A stretch of 64,000 bases of DNA, taken from Sulfuracidifex tepidarius (GTDB lineage Archaea > Thermoproteota > Thermoprotei_A > Sulfolobales > Sulfolobaceae). The stretch lies in contig NZ_AP018929.1 of assembly GCF_008326425.1 (NCBI RefSeq), positions 1,688,875 to 1,752,874 on the forward strand. Direction: 5' to 3'. The notes beneath the pieces were generated by a model that saw only the letters and a program-made list of their open reading frames with translations, was not told the DNA's origin and did no database searches. Of the stretch, positions 47,240-57,510 are shown piece after piece (positions within the stretch are counted from its first letter, which is position 1; each line of letters begins with the position of its first letter). Made by a program: the position numbers and the translations under genes.

Positions 47240-47617
47240 ATGTCTAAGCCAACATATGTAAAATTTGAAGTACCCCAGGAGCTTGGGGATAAAGCTCTAG
47301 AAGCAATAAGAAAAGCAAAAGAATCAGGTAAAATAAAGAAAGGTACAAATGAGGCAACTAAAGCTATAGAGAGAGGACTTGCTAAATTGGTGGTAATTGC
47401 CGAAGATGTACAACCTGAAGAGATAGTTGCACATCTTCCTCTTCTCTGTGAAGAAAAGAAGATACCATACGTCTATGTCAGTAATAAGAAATCTCTAGGA
47501 GAAGCAGCAGGCCTTCAAGTAGGTTCTTCAGCAGTAGCCATAGTAGATCCGGGAGAAGGTAAAGACGTACTTGATGAAGTTATAAAGAGAGTAAATGAGA
47601 TAAGAGGTAAGAGCTAA
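47240..47617 (+). CDS. rpl7ae: Ribosomal protein L7Ae
   Basis: A 125-residue kink-turn-binding protein found in the large ribosomal subunit, box C/D and H/ACA RNPs and RNase P. The [10 protein letters not shown] and [18 protein letters not shown] motifs are diagnostic. I chose the ATG at 47240: the GGTGAGG at 47224-47230 is correctly spaced for it, while the ATG at 47231 is directly adjacent to that site. CTTTTATA at 47181-47188 is the TATA box, so the transcript has a leader of about 30 bases, unlike most genes here. Confidence 0.94.
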   Translation: MSKPTYVKFEVPQELGDKALEAIRKAKESGKIKKGTNEATKAIERGLAKLVVIAEDVQPEEIVAHLPLLCEEKKIPYVYVSNKKSLGEAAGLQVGSSAVAIVDPGEGKDVLDEVIKRVNEIRGKS

Positions 47618-47850
47618 ATAAAAGTTATTATTTACTAGTTTTTTGTGGTTCTATTTTTAATTTATATCGTTATTTCTACGCTAATATTTCCTTCCTTTTA
47701 GTTCTTGAGGTTTGTGAAAATTGTCTAGTAATCTTCTGTGTTCATTCAAGGCAATAAAATTAGGTTTCTTACTACGTTCTTCAGCACTACTAGAAATAAG
47801 GTCATATATAACTAGTGTTTTAGAATTGAAATCATACTGGGCTTATTTAA

Positions 47851-47980
47851 TGGGCCCAGAGGGATTTGAACCCCCGACCACTGGGTCTCTCCGTTCCAGA
47901 TATAATTCATTCCCCTTTAGGGGTCTTCAGACCCAATGTTATCTGGAGCCCAGCACTCAACCTGGCTGAGCTATGGGCCC
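47851..47980 (-). tRNA. tRNA-Trp(CCA) with a 56-nt intron
   Basis: Read on the minus strand, the gene has acceptor GGGCCCA/TGGGCCC, a D arm, anticodon stem CTGGG/CCCAG, T arm GGGGG-TTCAAAT-CCCTC and discriminator A. No CCA is encoded. The anticodon CCA is at 47946-47944. The anticodon stem closes only when bases 47942-47887 are removed, a 56-nt intron at position 37/38. The intron contains complementary GGGTCT/AGACCC and CCCCT/AGGGG segments. A CTGA is present but I see no convincing full C/D guide structure. Confidence 0.92.
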
Positions 47981-48302
47981 ATTATCGATCACGGACTAGA
48001 ATTAAGTATTCACTTACCTTTTAAAAATTTTTTGACGTGCAGTAGGAGTTTGTATGCCTATTCAGGTCTCTTAAACAACGTGCGAAAAAAAAACGTAAAT
48101 TCCATACTTCATCAGACCTTAAGAGCCAAGGTAGGTATAAGTCAGTTCATGGATTATGACCTTAAAACGAATTATCAGGTAAATTCGTCTTGCCCTTTAT
48201 AGACTGAGCAAGTGTAATCTAAGGTTAAATTCGCAATAGATTAAATAGCATCTAGATAACACAGATATTCTTTAATTTTGCATCTAGGCATATGACTAAG
48301 TC
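47981..48302. other. 322-base intergenic region between tRNA-Trp and lysS
   Basis: This holds the tRNA-Trp promoter on the minus strand (ATACTTAAT-like box near 48001-48010) and the lysS promoter on the plus strand (CTTTAATTT near 48271-48279). The middle has a run of nine A at about 48086-48094 and no open frame that I would call a gene. I see no repeat or attachment site. Confidence 0.5.
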
Positions 48303-49784
48303 ATGAAGTGGGACGAAAGAAGAGTCGAGATAATTAACGAATTGAAGGAGAAGGGCATTCAACCTTACCCTCATAAATTCGAATTCACTAACACCATACA
48401 AGAGCTCAGGTCTATAGCTAAGGAGAAAGGCAATCCTTCAAGTCATGATCCGTTCCTTTACGGTATTTCCACCGTAGGAAGGGTAGCCAATATAAGGAGG
48501 CACGGAAAAGCGGGATTTGTAGACATATTCGACGAAGGCGAGAAACTACAACTTTATCTACGTGTTAACGAGTTAGGCGATCGCTATGAATGGTTCATGA
48601 AATACATAGGTAGGGGAGACATAATCGGAGTGAAAGGCGATCTGTTTTATACTATGAAAGGAGAGCTATCGCTCTTAGTGAAAGAGTTCTCACTCTTAAG
48701 CAAAGCATTAATAGAACCCCCAGACTGGACTACTTTAACTTCCGAGTTTAGATATGCCCATAGATACGTTGATTTCCTCTATAATGATAAAGCCAGAAAC
48801 GCTATGATGGTAAGGTTCACATTGGAACGGGAAATAAGAGAATTCCTGTATTCCAGAGGGTTCATCGAAGTCGAAACTCCAGTAGTTCAGCCAGTTTACG
48901 GGGGGGCATTGGCTAAACCTTTCAAGACTCATGTGAACTATCTTGACGAGGACTGGTACCTCAGAATAGCGTTAGAGCTTTACCTGAAAAGGTTCATCGT
49001 TGGTGGTTTCAATAAGGTTTTCGAAATAGGGAAAGTCTTCAGGAATGAGGATATAGACGTCACCCATAACCCAGAGTTTAGCCTTCTAGAGCTCTACTGG
49101 GCATACGCTGACTATAATGACATTATGGAGCTGACAGAATCTCTCATCAGAGAGACCTTCAAGAAAATATTATCTACTGATACAATAAAGTATAATGGAA
49201 AAGAAATCCATCTAGAAAATAAATTCAAGAAAATCTCCATGCATGATTCCCTTAGTGAAGCTTTAGGAAAAGACGTGGATTCCATATCCGACGACGAGTT
49301 AAAGGAATTGCTGAGACAGAACCAGCTTAAACCCAGAGGATGTCAATACGTCAGAGGGCTGATGATAGAGAAACTATTCGACAAGCTTGTGTCAAATAAC
49401 CTGCAAGAGCCTACGTTTATAACAGATCACCCAATAGAGACTACGCCTCTATGCAAGCCACATAGGTCCAAGCCGGGGATGGTAGAGAGGTTCGAGCTAT
49501 ACATCGCAGGCATGGAAATAGCTAATGCCTATACTGAACTTAATGACCCAATACTTCAGGACAAGCTCTTCAAGGAAGAACAGGAGATGTTCAAGAGAGG
49601 AGACCAAGAAGCGCATCCATATGATAAAGACTTCATAAGGGCGTTAAGTTACGGAATGCCTCCGACAGGAGGTCTGGGTATAGGCATAGACAGACTTGCG
49701 ATGCTAGCTACGGACAACATAAGTATAAAAGAAGTAATACCTTTCCCCATGATCAGTTCCAAGCTCATCCAAGGAGATGATTAG
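48303..49784 (+). CDS. lysS: Lysyl-tRNA synthetase, class II
   Basis: A 493-residue class II LysRS. The N-terminal OB-fold ([20 protein letters not shown]) binds the anticodon. Catalytic motifs are [33 protein letters not shown] in part (motif 2) and [12 protein letters not shown] (motif 3). It charges the two tRNA-Lys encoded at 9322 and 10870. Sulfolobales use the class II form. The 3' end overlaps the convergent protease gene by 20 bases. Confidence 0.94.
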   Translation: MKWDERRVEIINELKEKGIQPYPHKFEFTNTIQELRSIAKEKGNPSSHDPFLYGISTVGRVANIRRHGKAGFVDIFDEGEKLQLYLRVNELGDRYEWFMKYIGRGDIIGVKGDLFYTMKGELSLLVKEFSLLSKALIEPPDWTTLTSEFRYAHRYVDFLYNDKARNAMMVRFTLEREIREFLYSRGFIEVETPVVQPVYGGALAKPFKTHVNYLDEDWYLRIALELYLKRFIVGGFNKVFEIGKVFRNEDIDVTHNPEFSLLELYWAYADYNDIMELTESLIRETFKKILSTDTIKYNGKEIHLENKFKKISMHDSLSEALGKDVDSISDDELKELLRQNQLKPRGCQYVRGLMIEKLFDKLVSNNLQEPTFITDHPIETTPLCKPHRSKPGMVERFELYIAGMEIANAYTELNDPILQDKLFKEEQEMFKRGDQEAHPYDKDFIRALSYGMPPTGGLGIGIDRLAMLATDNISIKEVIPFPMISSKLIQGDD

Positions 49785-50856
49785 ATAGTAGTATGGTATA
49801 AACGAAAACCAAGATCAGCAGAGCTTGGAAGTACAGGGAAATTTTTTCTCCGTTTGATCCAAGTGCCCTCTTCAACAGCTCAGTAAATATCTTTCCCCCA
49901 TCGGTAATAACTAGGGGCGCTCCATTAAATAGAGCAAGGCTAAAGTTGATCGTAAACATCCAGAAGATGAACGTGTAGACGTCAATCCAGATAGAGGGTA
50001 TATCATAAGTTACGTAAACCCCTAGGAAATGGTTCGGTGTATTTATAGTGATAGTCTCCTCCGAGCCGTTAGCTAAAAGTATAGTATAACTGTTTTTAGT
50101 GTTTTTATCTAGGTAGTTACCTAACTGATAAGGGCTATTGACTGTTTGTCCGTCTATTGCTTTTATTATATCTCCAGAGGAAATGGATGCGTTGTAAGCC
50201 GCTGAGTCTTTCATTACACCTTCTATTAATACGCCCTGAGATACTAATGACGGGAAAAATAGGGTCAGGGGGAAGAATATAGCTGCCAGTATCAGGTTCA
50301 TTGCTATACCTGCAGCTATCACTTTGACCTTTTTTGACAACGTGCTCGAATTGAAACTTTCCTCGTCAGGTTCTACGAAAGCTCCAGGAAATATACCTAA
50401 GAGCAGGATGCCTCCATTCCTCACCTTTATACCATTAGACGTTGCAGATAAGGCATGCATGATCTCATGTAAAGCAACCGAGATCCCCAACGCTAGAAGA
50501 AGGAAGGGAGTTTGAGAAAGTGATATCGTGACGCCCGGTATTATTGGGGTCAGCGAAACCGCTGGCTGGGAAGACGGATGAGGTACAATAAATTCTGAAA
50601 TAATGTAAAATATTAGTATTATACCTCCTAACATAGAAATTAAAGATAATACTATTGCCGCTTTCTCGTAATATCTATAACCTTTGCTCAGAGATATTGA
50701 AGGAAACCAGATATCCCTGACCTTTGACTTATACATCAAAAGGAAAGGTATGGGAACGTTTAGTCCGAACTTCTCAAGCCTTTTCCTGGCTAAATAGAGA
50801 AGCGCCCAAGCCACAAAGAATAGTAAGACTATCGCTATTATTTCTGCTTCTATCAT
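49765..50856 (-). CDS. Site-2-type intramembrane metalloprotease (M50)
   Basis: A 363-residue membrane protease with about six hydrophobic segments. The zinc site is HEIMH at residues 130-134. A PDZ domain follows (about 205-275, with [20 protein letters not shown]), and the third ligand region is [11 protein letters not shown]. Such enzymes cut membrane-bound regulators or signal peptides. No partner substrate is encoded next to it. ATG at 50856. Confidence 0.88.
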   Translation of the reverse strand: MIEAEIIAIVLLFFVAWALLYLARKRLEKFGLNVPIPFLLMYKSKVRDIWFPSISLSKGYRYYEKAAIVLSLISMLGGIILIFYIISEFIVPHPSSQPAVSLTPIIPGVTISLSQTPFLLLALGISVALHEIMHALSATSNGIKVRNGGILLLGIFPGAFVEPDEESFNSSTLSKKVKVIAAGIAMNLILAAIFFPLTLFFPSLVSQGVLIEGVMKDSAAYNASISSGDIIKAIDGQTVNSPYQLGNYLDKNTKNSYTILLANGSEETITINTPNHFLGVYVTYDIPSIWIDVYTFIFWMFTINFSLALFNGAPLVITDGGKIFTELLKRALGSNGEKISLYFQALLILVFVYTILLSNHLLG

Positions 50857-50954
50857 AAGTGATGTCTCTGCGTTCCAAAGTTTAAAATCTCTCCGAAAGA
50901 GCCTTTTTATCTCATAAAAATGTTTTTGAACGAACTCTCTTTATATTTTCCCTG

Positions 50955-51503
50955 ATGATAAAAGGCAAGATAGGAGGGTTAGAGGTAACTTGCTCTGAGT
51001 CTAAAAGAACTCACATAAGGGAATTATTTTACTTCACGCTCTTCGTTGATAACATTCAGGTCGCCAAGGTCTCCTTCTTTACTGGTAGAGAGTATTACCC
51101 ACCTTGGATAGAGCTAGACTATGACCCATGGTTGAGGAAGAGGAATCTGGAAACGGATCTCTTCAAACTCATCTATGAGAAACTAGACTGTAACGGAAAG
51201 TTGTTCGTTACTTACGATAAAGACAAGGAAACTGAAGGGATGATACTGAAAGGCTATTCCGCTGTCGACACACCCCTCGGTAGGTCGATGCTTGAAGCCG
51301 GATTTACATGGTTCAAGACTTGGTATATTCCAGAGGGAGGAAACGAAGGTTCAGCCAAGATTCAGGGGAACAAGAGTTGTAACCTGGAGGACTCCGTAAG
51401 GCAATTGAGAGAGCTTCTAGATGACGTTAAAACTGAAGAAGTTAAACAGATAATACTGAAGAGAATTGACGATATCAGGAAATCCAGAGATAACACTGTA
51501 TAA
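50955..51503 (+). CDS. DUF1122-like protein
   Basis: A 182-residue conserved archaeal protein that I recall as DUF1122 (unverified). The central part contains [12 protein letters not shown] and [14 protein letters not shown], and it may have an acyltransferase-like fold. The C-terminal 40 residues are helical and charged ([20 protein letters not shown]). It starts the unit continued by the radical SAM gene, which overlaps it by 38 bases. Confidence 0.68.
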   Translation: MIKGKIGGLEVTCSESKRTHIRELFYFTLFVDNIQVAKVSFFTGREYYPPWIELDYDPWLRKRNLETDLFKLIYEKLDCNGKLFVTYDKDKETEGMILKGYSAVDTPLGRSMLEAGFTWFKTWYIPEGGNEGSAKIQGNKSCNLEDSVRQLRELLDDVKTEEVKQIILKRIDDIRKSRDNTV

Positions 51504-52515
51504 TAACCCTCTACCCAAGGGTTGTGAACTTTGCAGGCTAGGATCTAAGTTGGTAGTTTTCATATCTGGCGAGTGCGGTGATTCATGTTACTATTGCCCA
51601 GTGAGCTCTGAGAGGTTCAACAAGGACAAGATGTTCGCTAACGAGATGGAAGTGAAAGATTTGATGGACTACATTTACGAGAGCTACAGGATGAACGCAT
51701 TAGGTGCTGGAATTACTGGAGGCGATCCTATCCTGGCTTTGGACAAGGTCACAGAGCTTATTGGAATGTTCAAAGAGGAGTTTGGAGAATCATTTCACAT
51801 ACACCTCTACACTTCGGGCAGGTATGTGACTAACGATGTTCTGAAAGAATTGGTTGGCGTTGGGCTAGACGAAATAAGATTTCATCCTCTGAAAGAAGAA
51901 TATAAGGAAGCTATTAGAAAAGCGTTGAAATACGATCTAGATGTAGGGATAGAGATACCCTCTATTCCAGGGGAAGGCGAGAGAACCGTAGAACTGGTCA
52001 AGTGGGCTAAGAAAGAGGGCGTTAAATTTGTGAACCTAAATGAACTTGAGCTCAACGAGAGGAATTTCTTCCAACTGAACTCTAGAGGGATGAAGGTAGC
52101 TCACGGAATAACAGGAGCTAAAGGGAGCTATGAAAATGCTAGAAAAGTAGTAGAGGAATTTAGAGAGGACAAGGAAATTACAGTTCATTATTGTAGCTCA
52201 GTTTACAAAGACGTTGTTGAAACCAGAACTAGGTTTTTGAGAACCATCAGGTTCTCATCTAAAGCGTATGAAGGTTTCACAGGCGAGGGAACTGTAGTTA
52301 GAGCCATATTAAAAGGAAAAGTGGATGACCTGACTTACGGTGAGAAGATAGGGAATGATCTGTATTCATTTTATCCCGAAGTTATAGATGAGCTAGTCTC
52401 AAAGTATGACGTCAGCGAAGTCAAGATAGTGGAGGAGCACCCAGACAGTAGGAGACTCAAGGTTTCCGAGAGGCTAATCTATTCCAAATCTCAGCAGGCA
52501 GGCTATTCCTCCTAA
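51466..52515 (+). CDS. Radical SAM protein
   Basis: A 349-residue radical SAM enzyme. The 4Fe-4S motif is ECGDSCYYC (C-x3-C-x2-C), followed by GITGGDP, a GGE-like SAM-binding motif. An extra CELC pair lies before it near residue 20. The TIM-barrel region runs to about residue 230. Substrate unknown; archaeal homologues are uncharacterised. The start is a TTG at 51466 overlapping the previous gene; no in-frame ATG precedes the CELC pair. Its last 42 bases overlap pelA on the opposite strand. Confidence 0.82.
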   Translation: MTISGNPEITLYNNPLPKGCELCRLGSKLVVFISGECGDSCYYCPVSSERFNKDKMFANEMEVKDLMDYIYESYRMNALGAGITGGDPILALDKVTELIGMFKEEFGESFHIHLYTSGRYVTNDVLKELVGVGLDEIRFHPLKEEYKEAIRKALKYDLDVGIEIPSIPGEGERTVELVKWAKKEGVKFVNLNELELNERNFFQLNSRGMKVAHGITGAKGSYENARKVVEEFREDKEITVHYCSSVYKDVVETRTRFLRTIRFSSKAYEGFTGEGTVVRAILKGKVDDLTYGEKIGNDLYSFYPEVIDELVSKYDVSEVKIVEEHPDSRRLKVSERLIYSKSQQAGYSS

Positions 52516-53490
52516 GTTCCTTAATTCATAGTAAGCAGGAGAGTCTTTAGGTACCAGTATAACCCTTCCTCCTTTCTTTGCAGCGTCCTCCAAGATCATT
52601 TGGTATTCCTGTTTTCCCTCCTCCGTCTCCTTCATTATTAACTCAGAGAGTATCACCAAAGTCTCCACAGCTCCCATTTCGACGGCTTTCTTTACCTCTT
52701 CCTTGCCGTAAGTGGCTAACCTGGACCCCTTGGCTATTAACTCGTTTATTCTATCCATCTGCTTTCTTCCCTCTGCTATCTCGTAGTCACGGATGAGCTG
52801 GTCTATCATGTCTCTTCTTAACAACTCGTTGAGTCCCGTACGACCAGGAGAATTCACATCATCTACATATATTTTGTATTTCTTTTCCAGCAATTTGGAA
52901 ACTTCTAATTTAAAAAATCCTGGTCCTGCAATTAGGATAGCATCTGGAGACAATGAAGACGAGTATGATTCTATTTCTTTAGCTATCTCCTGTGCGTTTT
53001 CCGTCAAACTTTCTTCGGGCTCTGGCAAAGATCTATCAGCGAGTATCTTTATCCCCTGTACCATTGGTACGGCTATCAAATATTCGTCAATATCGACAAC
53101 AGCTATCAGGATCTTTGACTTTCTTTCTGCCTGATTATAGATTTTGTCAAGTTCATATTTCTCCCATTTCCTCACTATGGTTAAGTCATCTCCTATACCC
53201 AAGTTTATGGTGTGATGAGAGCCCTTCACGCTATACCTCTCTGGAGCGTCTAGGACTATGCCGTGTATTCTCAGTCTGTTCGTGAACTCTTGAAACTCAG
53301 TGCGTTCAACCCTTAGGGTTATGATCATTGGAACTCTTCTGCTGTTATCCCCCACACTTACGTCCCTCAAAGTCTTAGCTATTACTTCGTCGTCCTTTCT
53401 CAGAACCAAATAGAGTAGCCATAAGTCGTCCTCTGTATCTATATGCACAGTCAGGGAGTCTTGTTTCTCGTCAAATTCTAATATTCTCAC
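52474..53490 (-). CDS. pelA: Pelota, ribosome rescue factor
   Basis: A 338-residue archaeal Pelota (Dom34), which with aEF1alpha and ABCE1 splits stalled ribosomes. The N-terminal Lsm-like domain, middle domain ([21 protein letters not shown]) and C-terminal eRF1-like domain ([20 protein letters not shown]) are in order. GGQ is absent, as expected, so it does not hydrolyse peptidyl-tRNA. GTG start at 53490. It diverges from the acetyltransferase gene with about 20 bases between start codons. Confidence 0.93.
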   Translation of the reverse strand: MRILEFDEKQDSLTVHIDTEDDLWLLYLVLRKDDEVIAKTLRDVSVGDNSRRVPMIITLRVERTEFQEFTNRLRIHGIVLDAPERYSVKGSHHTINLGIGDDLTIVRKWEKYELDKIYNQAERKSKILIAVVDIDEYLIAVPMVQGIKILADRSLPEPEESLTENAQEIAKEIESYSSSLSPDAILIAGPGFFKLEVSKLLEKKYKIYVDDVNSPGRTGLNELLRRDMIDQLIRDYEIAEGRKQMDRINELIAKGSRLATYGKEEVKKAVEMGAVETLVILSELIMKETEEGKQEYQMILEDAAKKGGRVILVPKDSPAYYELRNLGGIACLLRFGID

Positions 53491-53509
53491 ATGGAACTAA
53501 AGTGGAAAA

Positions 53510-53968
53510 TTGGTAGTTATACTTGACGCAACGGAAGGAGATCTAGCTAAGATCTACGAAATCGAAGTTCAGTCATTCGACCAGCCTTATTCATTGAAGC
53601 TGTTGAAAGCTTACTTATTTCTCTCTGAGGGCTTGTATATAGTAGCAAAGGAACACGATGAAATTTTAGGATATGCGATAGGATTAATACAGAATCGATT
53701 TAAGGGCCACGTTATATCAATAGCTACAGCCAGAGGAGCTAGGAGAAAGGGAATAGGCTCGGCCCTACTTCAGGAGCTCAATTCAAGGTTCGTGTCTATG
53801 GGCTCTACGTATTCTTATCTTGAAGTAGAAGTGAAGAATAGAGACGCTATAAGTTTCTACTCGCACAATAAGTACCATATATCGTATACAAGAAGAAATT
53901 ATTATGGAAAAAACAGGCACGCTTTCATAATGATTAAGTTACTGAAGGGGAATTACGATCTTGACTAA
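53510..53968 (+). CDS. GNAT N-terminal acetyltransferase (RimI/Ard1-like)
   Basis: A 152-residue GNAT enzyme. The acetyl-CoA-binding motif is ARRKGIGSALLQEL (Q/R-x-x-G-x-G/A form), and EVEVKNRDAISFYSHNKY is typical for N-terminal acetyltransferases. In Sulfolobales the Ard1 homologue acetylates many N-termini, including Alba. This one may be that enzyme or a paralogue. The TTG start at 53510 is supported by TAATATTC at 53480-53487; the ATG at 53491 is out of frame. Confidence 0.85.
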   Translation: MVVILDATEGDLAKIYEIEVQSFDQPYSLKLLKAYLFLSEGLYIVAKEHDEILGYAIGLIQNRFKGHVISIATARGARRKGIGSALLQELNSRFVSMGSTYSYLEVEVKNRDAISFYSHNKYHISYTRRNYYGKNRHAFIMIKLLKGNYDLD

Positions 53969-54176
53969 TGATCTACACGTAATATTAATGTCCACTACGC
54001 TTGAAAAAAGGAATTCTTTGAAAAACAGAGGGAAAATGAGGTGCGTAGTACCTTCTACCTTATATCTTTAAAATGATAGAAGTAGGCACATTCCTTTTCA
54101 AAAAGGTAAATAAAACAAAGAAGAGTGAACTGTCACTGATAATAGATTTTATTTTGTTAGTTCCTCTAAGGGCTTT

Positions 54177-56303
54177 ATGCTGAAAGAATTTTTTGTATTA
54201 GACTTTTCATACGAAAACGATCCTCTCCCAAAAGTGTACATTTGGGCAATCTCAGAGGATGGAAAAAGGAGCTTATTAGTTAAGGATAACTTCAATCCTT
54301 ATTTTTACGTACTTCCGAAAGCAGAAGAGAACCTAAAGGAGAGGATATTATCCTTGTCAAATAAGAACTTTAGAATAATAGACGTACAAGAGGTAAACAA
54401 ACCTTATTTAGGTAGAGACACTAAATTTCTCAAGGTAATATGTGATACTCCTAGTGCCATAAGGTATCATAGAGATGCTATCTCGAAGCTTGACTCTGTT
54501 AAGGGAATATATGAGGCTGACATAAGGTTTTCAATGAGGTTTTCAATAGATTCAGAGATACTTCCTTTCACTTGGATCGTCGCTGATGTAGAACCTACAG
54601 AAAACATGGAATTCAGGGTTGATAACGTATACAACGTTTCTTCAATTAAACCGAAAGTTAGGGAAGACACACCTGAATTGATGTTTATGGGTTTTGAACT
54701 ATCCATTGACAGCAAGTATGGCTTCATAAACCCCAGAAGGGATCCGATTTCCTCTTTATGCGTAAACCTAAATGGGAGAGAACAAAGGTTCGACAATGAC
54801 GGAGTGGACGATACAAAGCTAATAAAGGACTTCGTCTCGTTTGTAAAAGAGAACGATCCTGATATTATAGCTACTAGAAGTTCCTTTCAATGGAGGTACA
54901 TAATAGAAAGGGCTTCTTTCAGGAACATAAGGCTTGACGTTTCGAGGAAAGTAGGTGAGGAAGTATCCTCTGGGACTTACGGTCATTATTCGACTCCTGG
55001 TAGGTTGAATATAAACATCAATAAGTTTTTGCAAAATATCTTGAGGTTAGGATATGTAGAGTCACATAAGGATATTTACGCTTATTTCGGTATTCCTGAT
55101 AGTCAAGGTCAGTGTGAGTACGGAGGAAATTTGCTAGGTGAGATTATCAAGCTTGGTATGGGGCTCTCTAAACAGTTCGGAATGCCTATGGATCAATTGT
55201 TTTCAGCCAGTATGTTCTCAGCAATTGAATGGTACCTAGTGAGACAGAGTGTCGGACTCGGTCTCATAGTACCTAACAAGCATGATTCCGTTGCTAGGGT
55301 CGAGCCTAAGAGCAACATTACCGAATCAGTTGGAGGGTTATTTGAAGATGTGAACGGTTTCTTCTTCAATTTTATGCCACTTGAAATGCTTGAATCTTAT
55401 AACATAAGCCCTGAAACAGTAGAAGGCGGAGTTGAGACTAAAGGGTTTTTACCTAGTGTTTTGCCTTCACTATATAAGCAGATAGAGTCAGAAGCTAGGA
55501 AGAATTTCGGGGTTAGAGCGTTAAAGGATCTAACAACTACCTTGAGTAACAGTGTCATAGAATACTTCACATGGTCTGGGTCTAGATGGTTCTGCCCTCA
55601 GTGCAGGAAGAACCTGGAGAAATTGATTCTTTATGAAATGAAGAATAAGGTCGAGACCATAAAGAGAAAAGGGGCATCAGTTCTGTTCGCTAGGGGAAAC
55701 GTGATATTAGCTAAGGGGATAGACGAAGTCGAAAACACAATTAAAATTAAGTATAAGAGAGTAATTATAGGGGATGATTTCTTCATCGGTTTAGATAACG
55801 ATAACGTTATAGATCCTCTAAGCAGGGCCTTTCCTTACGGAGATTGGTCTGAGGTATCTAAGAAAGTTTACGTAAACATTGTAGATAAACTCCTGAAAGA
55901 GAATCCGGACTTAGCTATTAGAGAAGCGAGGGATGAGATAAAGAGAATTAGAAGGGGAGAGTTTGAGGTAAAAGAAATGATAATCTGGAAGGAAATAGAT
56001 AGAGACCTCTCAGTGTATAGACAGCCTTATCCGTTATTCGTGGTAGCAGCGATGAAAGCCAATAAGCAAGGCGGTAGCATAAACAGAGGAGATAGAATAG
56101 GGTATGTCGTCTGTGAGGGAGCAAGAATGCAGGACAAAGTCGAACCTTTCTTTATGGTGAAGGATAAGAGAAGGATAGATAAGGAGTTTTACGTGGAAAA
56201 ACAGATAATACCATTAGCTATGCGAGTTTTAAAACATGTAGGAGTGAAAGAAAAAGACTTGAGAGAGGGAGGATTCGATATATCAAATTACTTTAGGAGG
56301 TGA
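54177..56303 (+). CDS. Family-B DNA polymerase homologue, catalytic residues lost (PolB3 locus)
   Basis: A 708-residue protein with family-B layout but ruined active sites. The exonuclease I DIE position reads FELS (173-176); the exonuclease II FD reads FQ (237-238); motif A (DFxSLYP) reads FNFMPLE, with Phe396 where the catalytic Asp should be; motif C (YGDTDS) reads FARGNV (504-509), both Asp lost. NISPET (409-414) and RRDPI (187-191) remain, confirming homology. The place beside dnaG matches that of PolB3 in Saccharolobus as I recall. It may be a structural subunit or regulator of replication, or a diverged paralogue. Intact frame and normal start argue against a simple pseudogene. Confidence 0.78.
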   Translation: MLKEFFVLDFSYENDPLPKVYIWAISEDGKRSLLVKDNFNPYFYVLPKAEENLKERILSLSNKNFRIIDVQEVNKPYLGRDTKFLKVICDTPSAIRYHRDAISKLDSVKGIYEADIRFSMRFSIDSEILPFTWIVADVEPTENMEFRVDNVYNVSSIKPKVREDTPELMFMGFELSIDSKYGFINPRRDPISSLCVNLNGREQRFDNDGVDDTKLIKDFVSFVKENDPDIIATRSSFQWRYIIERASFRNIRLDVSRKVGEEVSSGTYGHYSTPGRLNININKFLQNILRLGYVESHKDIYAYFGIPDSQGQCEYGGNLLGEIIKLGMGLSKQFGMPMDQLFSASMFSAIEWYLVRQSVGLGLIVPNKHDSVARVEPKSNITESVGGLFEDVNGFFFNFMPLEMLESYNISPETVEGGVETKGFLPSVLPSLYKQIESEARKNFGVRALKDLTTTLSNSVIEYFTWSGSRWFCPQCRKNLEKLILYEMKNKVETIKRKGASVLFARGNVILAKGIDEVENTIKIKYKRVIIGDDFFIGLDNDNVIDPLSRAFPYGDWSEVSKKVYVNIVDKLLKENPDLAIREARDEIKRIRRGEFEVKEMIIWKEIDRDLSVYRQPYPLFVVAAMKANKQGGSINRGDRIGYVVCEGARMQDKVEPFFMVKDKRRIDKEFYVEKQIIPLAMRVLKHVGVKEKDLREGGFDISNYFRR

Positions 56304-57510
56304 AGAGATCTGAGAAAGTGAGTAATGTGACGTTCTTAGGTCTCTTATTGACTCCGCCTATTCTAGCTCCCGCTATTAATTTCACGTTCTTTTCGCTTGC
56401 AAGGTCGAGTAATCTCTGAGTTATTACTCCATCAAACACTATATACAACACTTTTCCGTCTTCTGCAGTTTCAAGTTTCGGTATTATGTCTCTAACTTGA
56501 ACTTTCTCTATCTGCTCCCAGTTGTTTCCGTACATAACCCCCTCTAAGGTTCCGGGTAATTTCTTGATTTCTTCTAAAATTTGCGGTGGGATTACTATCG
56601 GGACTTCAGTTTTCTTCTGTTCTGTCTCTTGGACTACGGCTTGTACAACACCTTGGGAAGATTCAGCGAGCTGAACTGGCATTTCCTGTCTCTTAAGGTA
56701 CTGTTGAAGCGGTACCATGTTCGATAGTGCTTTAGCTATTTCTTTCCCTGTAAGTTCCTCGACCTCCCTTCCTACTGGTGCTCTAGCTACGTAGTCTATC
56801 TTTACGTTATGGCTCTGTAGTTCCTTAAGGATTAGATCTCCACCGTGATCTCCGTCGACGAATGCAATTACTACCTTCTTGTTTTTGCTAAGTGATATCA
56901 GTGAGTCTGGTATCTTAGAATTAGCTCCTCCTACTGCTACAGTGTTTCTGTATCCATATCTCAACAAGTTTATTATGTCAGCCCTTCCTTCTACAATTAT
57001 TAACGTAGGATCTTTCTCCACATCAGGACCAGCAGGAAGTCTATCAGGACCGAATTCTATTATTTCTCCAACCTTTACTGCTGAGCTTATTTCATTCAGG
57101 ACTTCCTTTATGTCCAAGTTCTTTTCCTTGTTCCATACCGTTAGGATATCCTTAGCACGGTCTATTATCTTCTTCAGTTTCTCGGCCCTTATATCCTCTA
57201 CTTCTACCAATTCGAACTTGGAATTGTAAGGTCCTACCTTCTCTACGCTTTCTACCATTGACGCAATTAGCGCTGTTTCTATTCGATCTAGATTTGAAGG
57301 TATTATTACTTCGCCATCAGCTCTGTTCCCCTTAGGGTAGATCTCTACGGTTATTCTTCCAAGTCTTCCCTTGTCTTGCAGTTCCCTTAGGTCAAACTCA
57401 TCTCCAAACAAGTTTTCAGTTTGACCGAAGATTGCGCCTATTACGTCGGTTTTCTCGACTATTCCGTCAACTTGAAACTTAAGTTTTATATTATATTTCA
57501 AACTTATCAC
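56293..57510 (-). CDS. dnaG: Archaeal DnaG-like primase / exosome-associated protein
   Basis: A 405-residue archaeal DnaG. The TOPRIM domain shows LIIVEGRADIINLLRYG and VIAFVDGDHGG with the acidic metal ligands. In Sulfolobus DnaG has primase activity and also binds the RNA exosome. The GTG at 57510 overlaps the tyrS stop (GTGA), so it is co-transcribed with tyrS. Its end overlaps the polymerase-like gene by 11 bases in convergent orientation. Confidence 0.93.
   Translation of the reverse strand: MISLKYNIKLKFQVDGIVEKTDVIGAIFGQTENLFGDEFDLRELQDKGRLGRITVEIYPKGNRADGEVIIPSNLDRIETALIASMVESVEKVGPYNSKFELVEVEDIRAEKLKKIIDRAKDILTVWNKEKNLDIKEVLNEISSAVKVGEIIEFGPDRLPAGPDVEKDPTLIIVEGRADIINLLRYGYRNTVAVGGANSKIPDSLISLSKNKKVVIAFVDGDHGGDLILKELQSHNVKIDYVARAPVGREVEELTGKEIAKALSNMVPLQQYLKRQEMPVQLAESSQGVVQAVVQETEQKKTEVPIVIPPQILEEIKKLPGTLEGVMYGNNWEQIEKVQVRDIIPKLETAEDGKVLYIVFDGVITQRLLDLASEKNVKLIAGARIGGVNKRPKNVTLLTFSDLFTS

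Noticed and set aside
48062-48115. Minus-strand C/D box small RNA candidate
   Set aside because: CTGATGA and CTGA flank the segment, but no inner D'/C' boxes are seen and a run of nine T on that strand sits in the middle.
47721-48202. Two plus-strand frames of 82 and 88 codons
   Set aside because: They run across the minus-strand tRNA-Trp gene; the product text near GPEGFEPP is the usual translation of a tRNA gene.
54073-54183. 36-codon frame before the polymerase-like gene
   Set aside because: No TATA box at the right distance and it overlaps the polymerase start; composition is not convincing.
54177-56303. Calling the family-B polymerase a pseudogene
   Set aside because: The frame is intact over 708 codons, the promoter spacing is normal and non-catalytic family segments are kept, so a functional inactive protein fits better.
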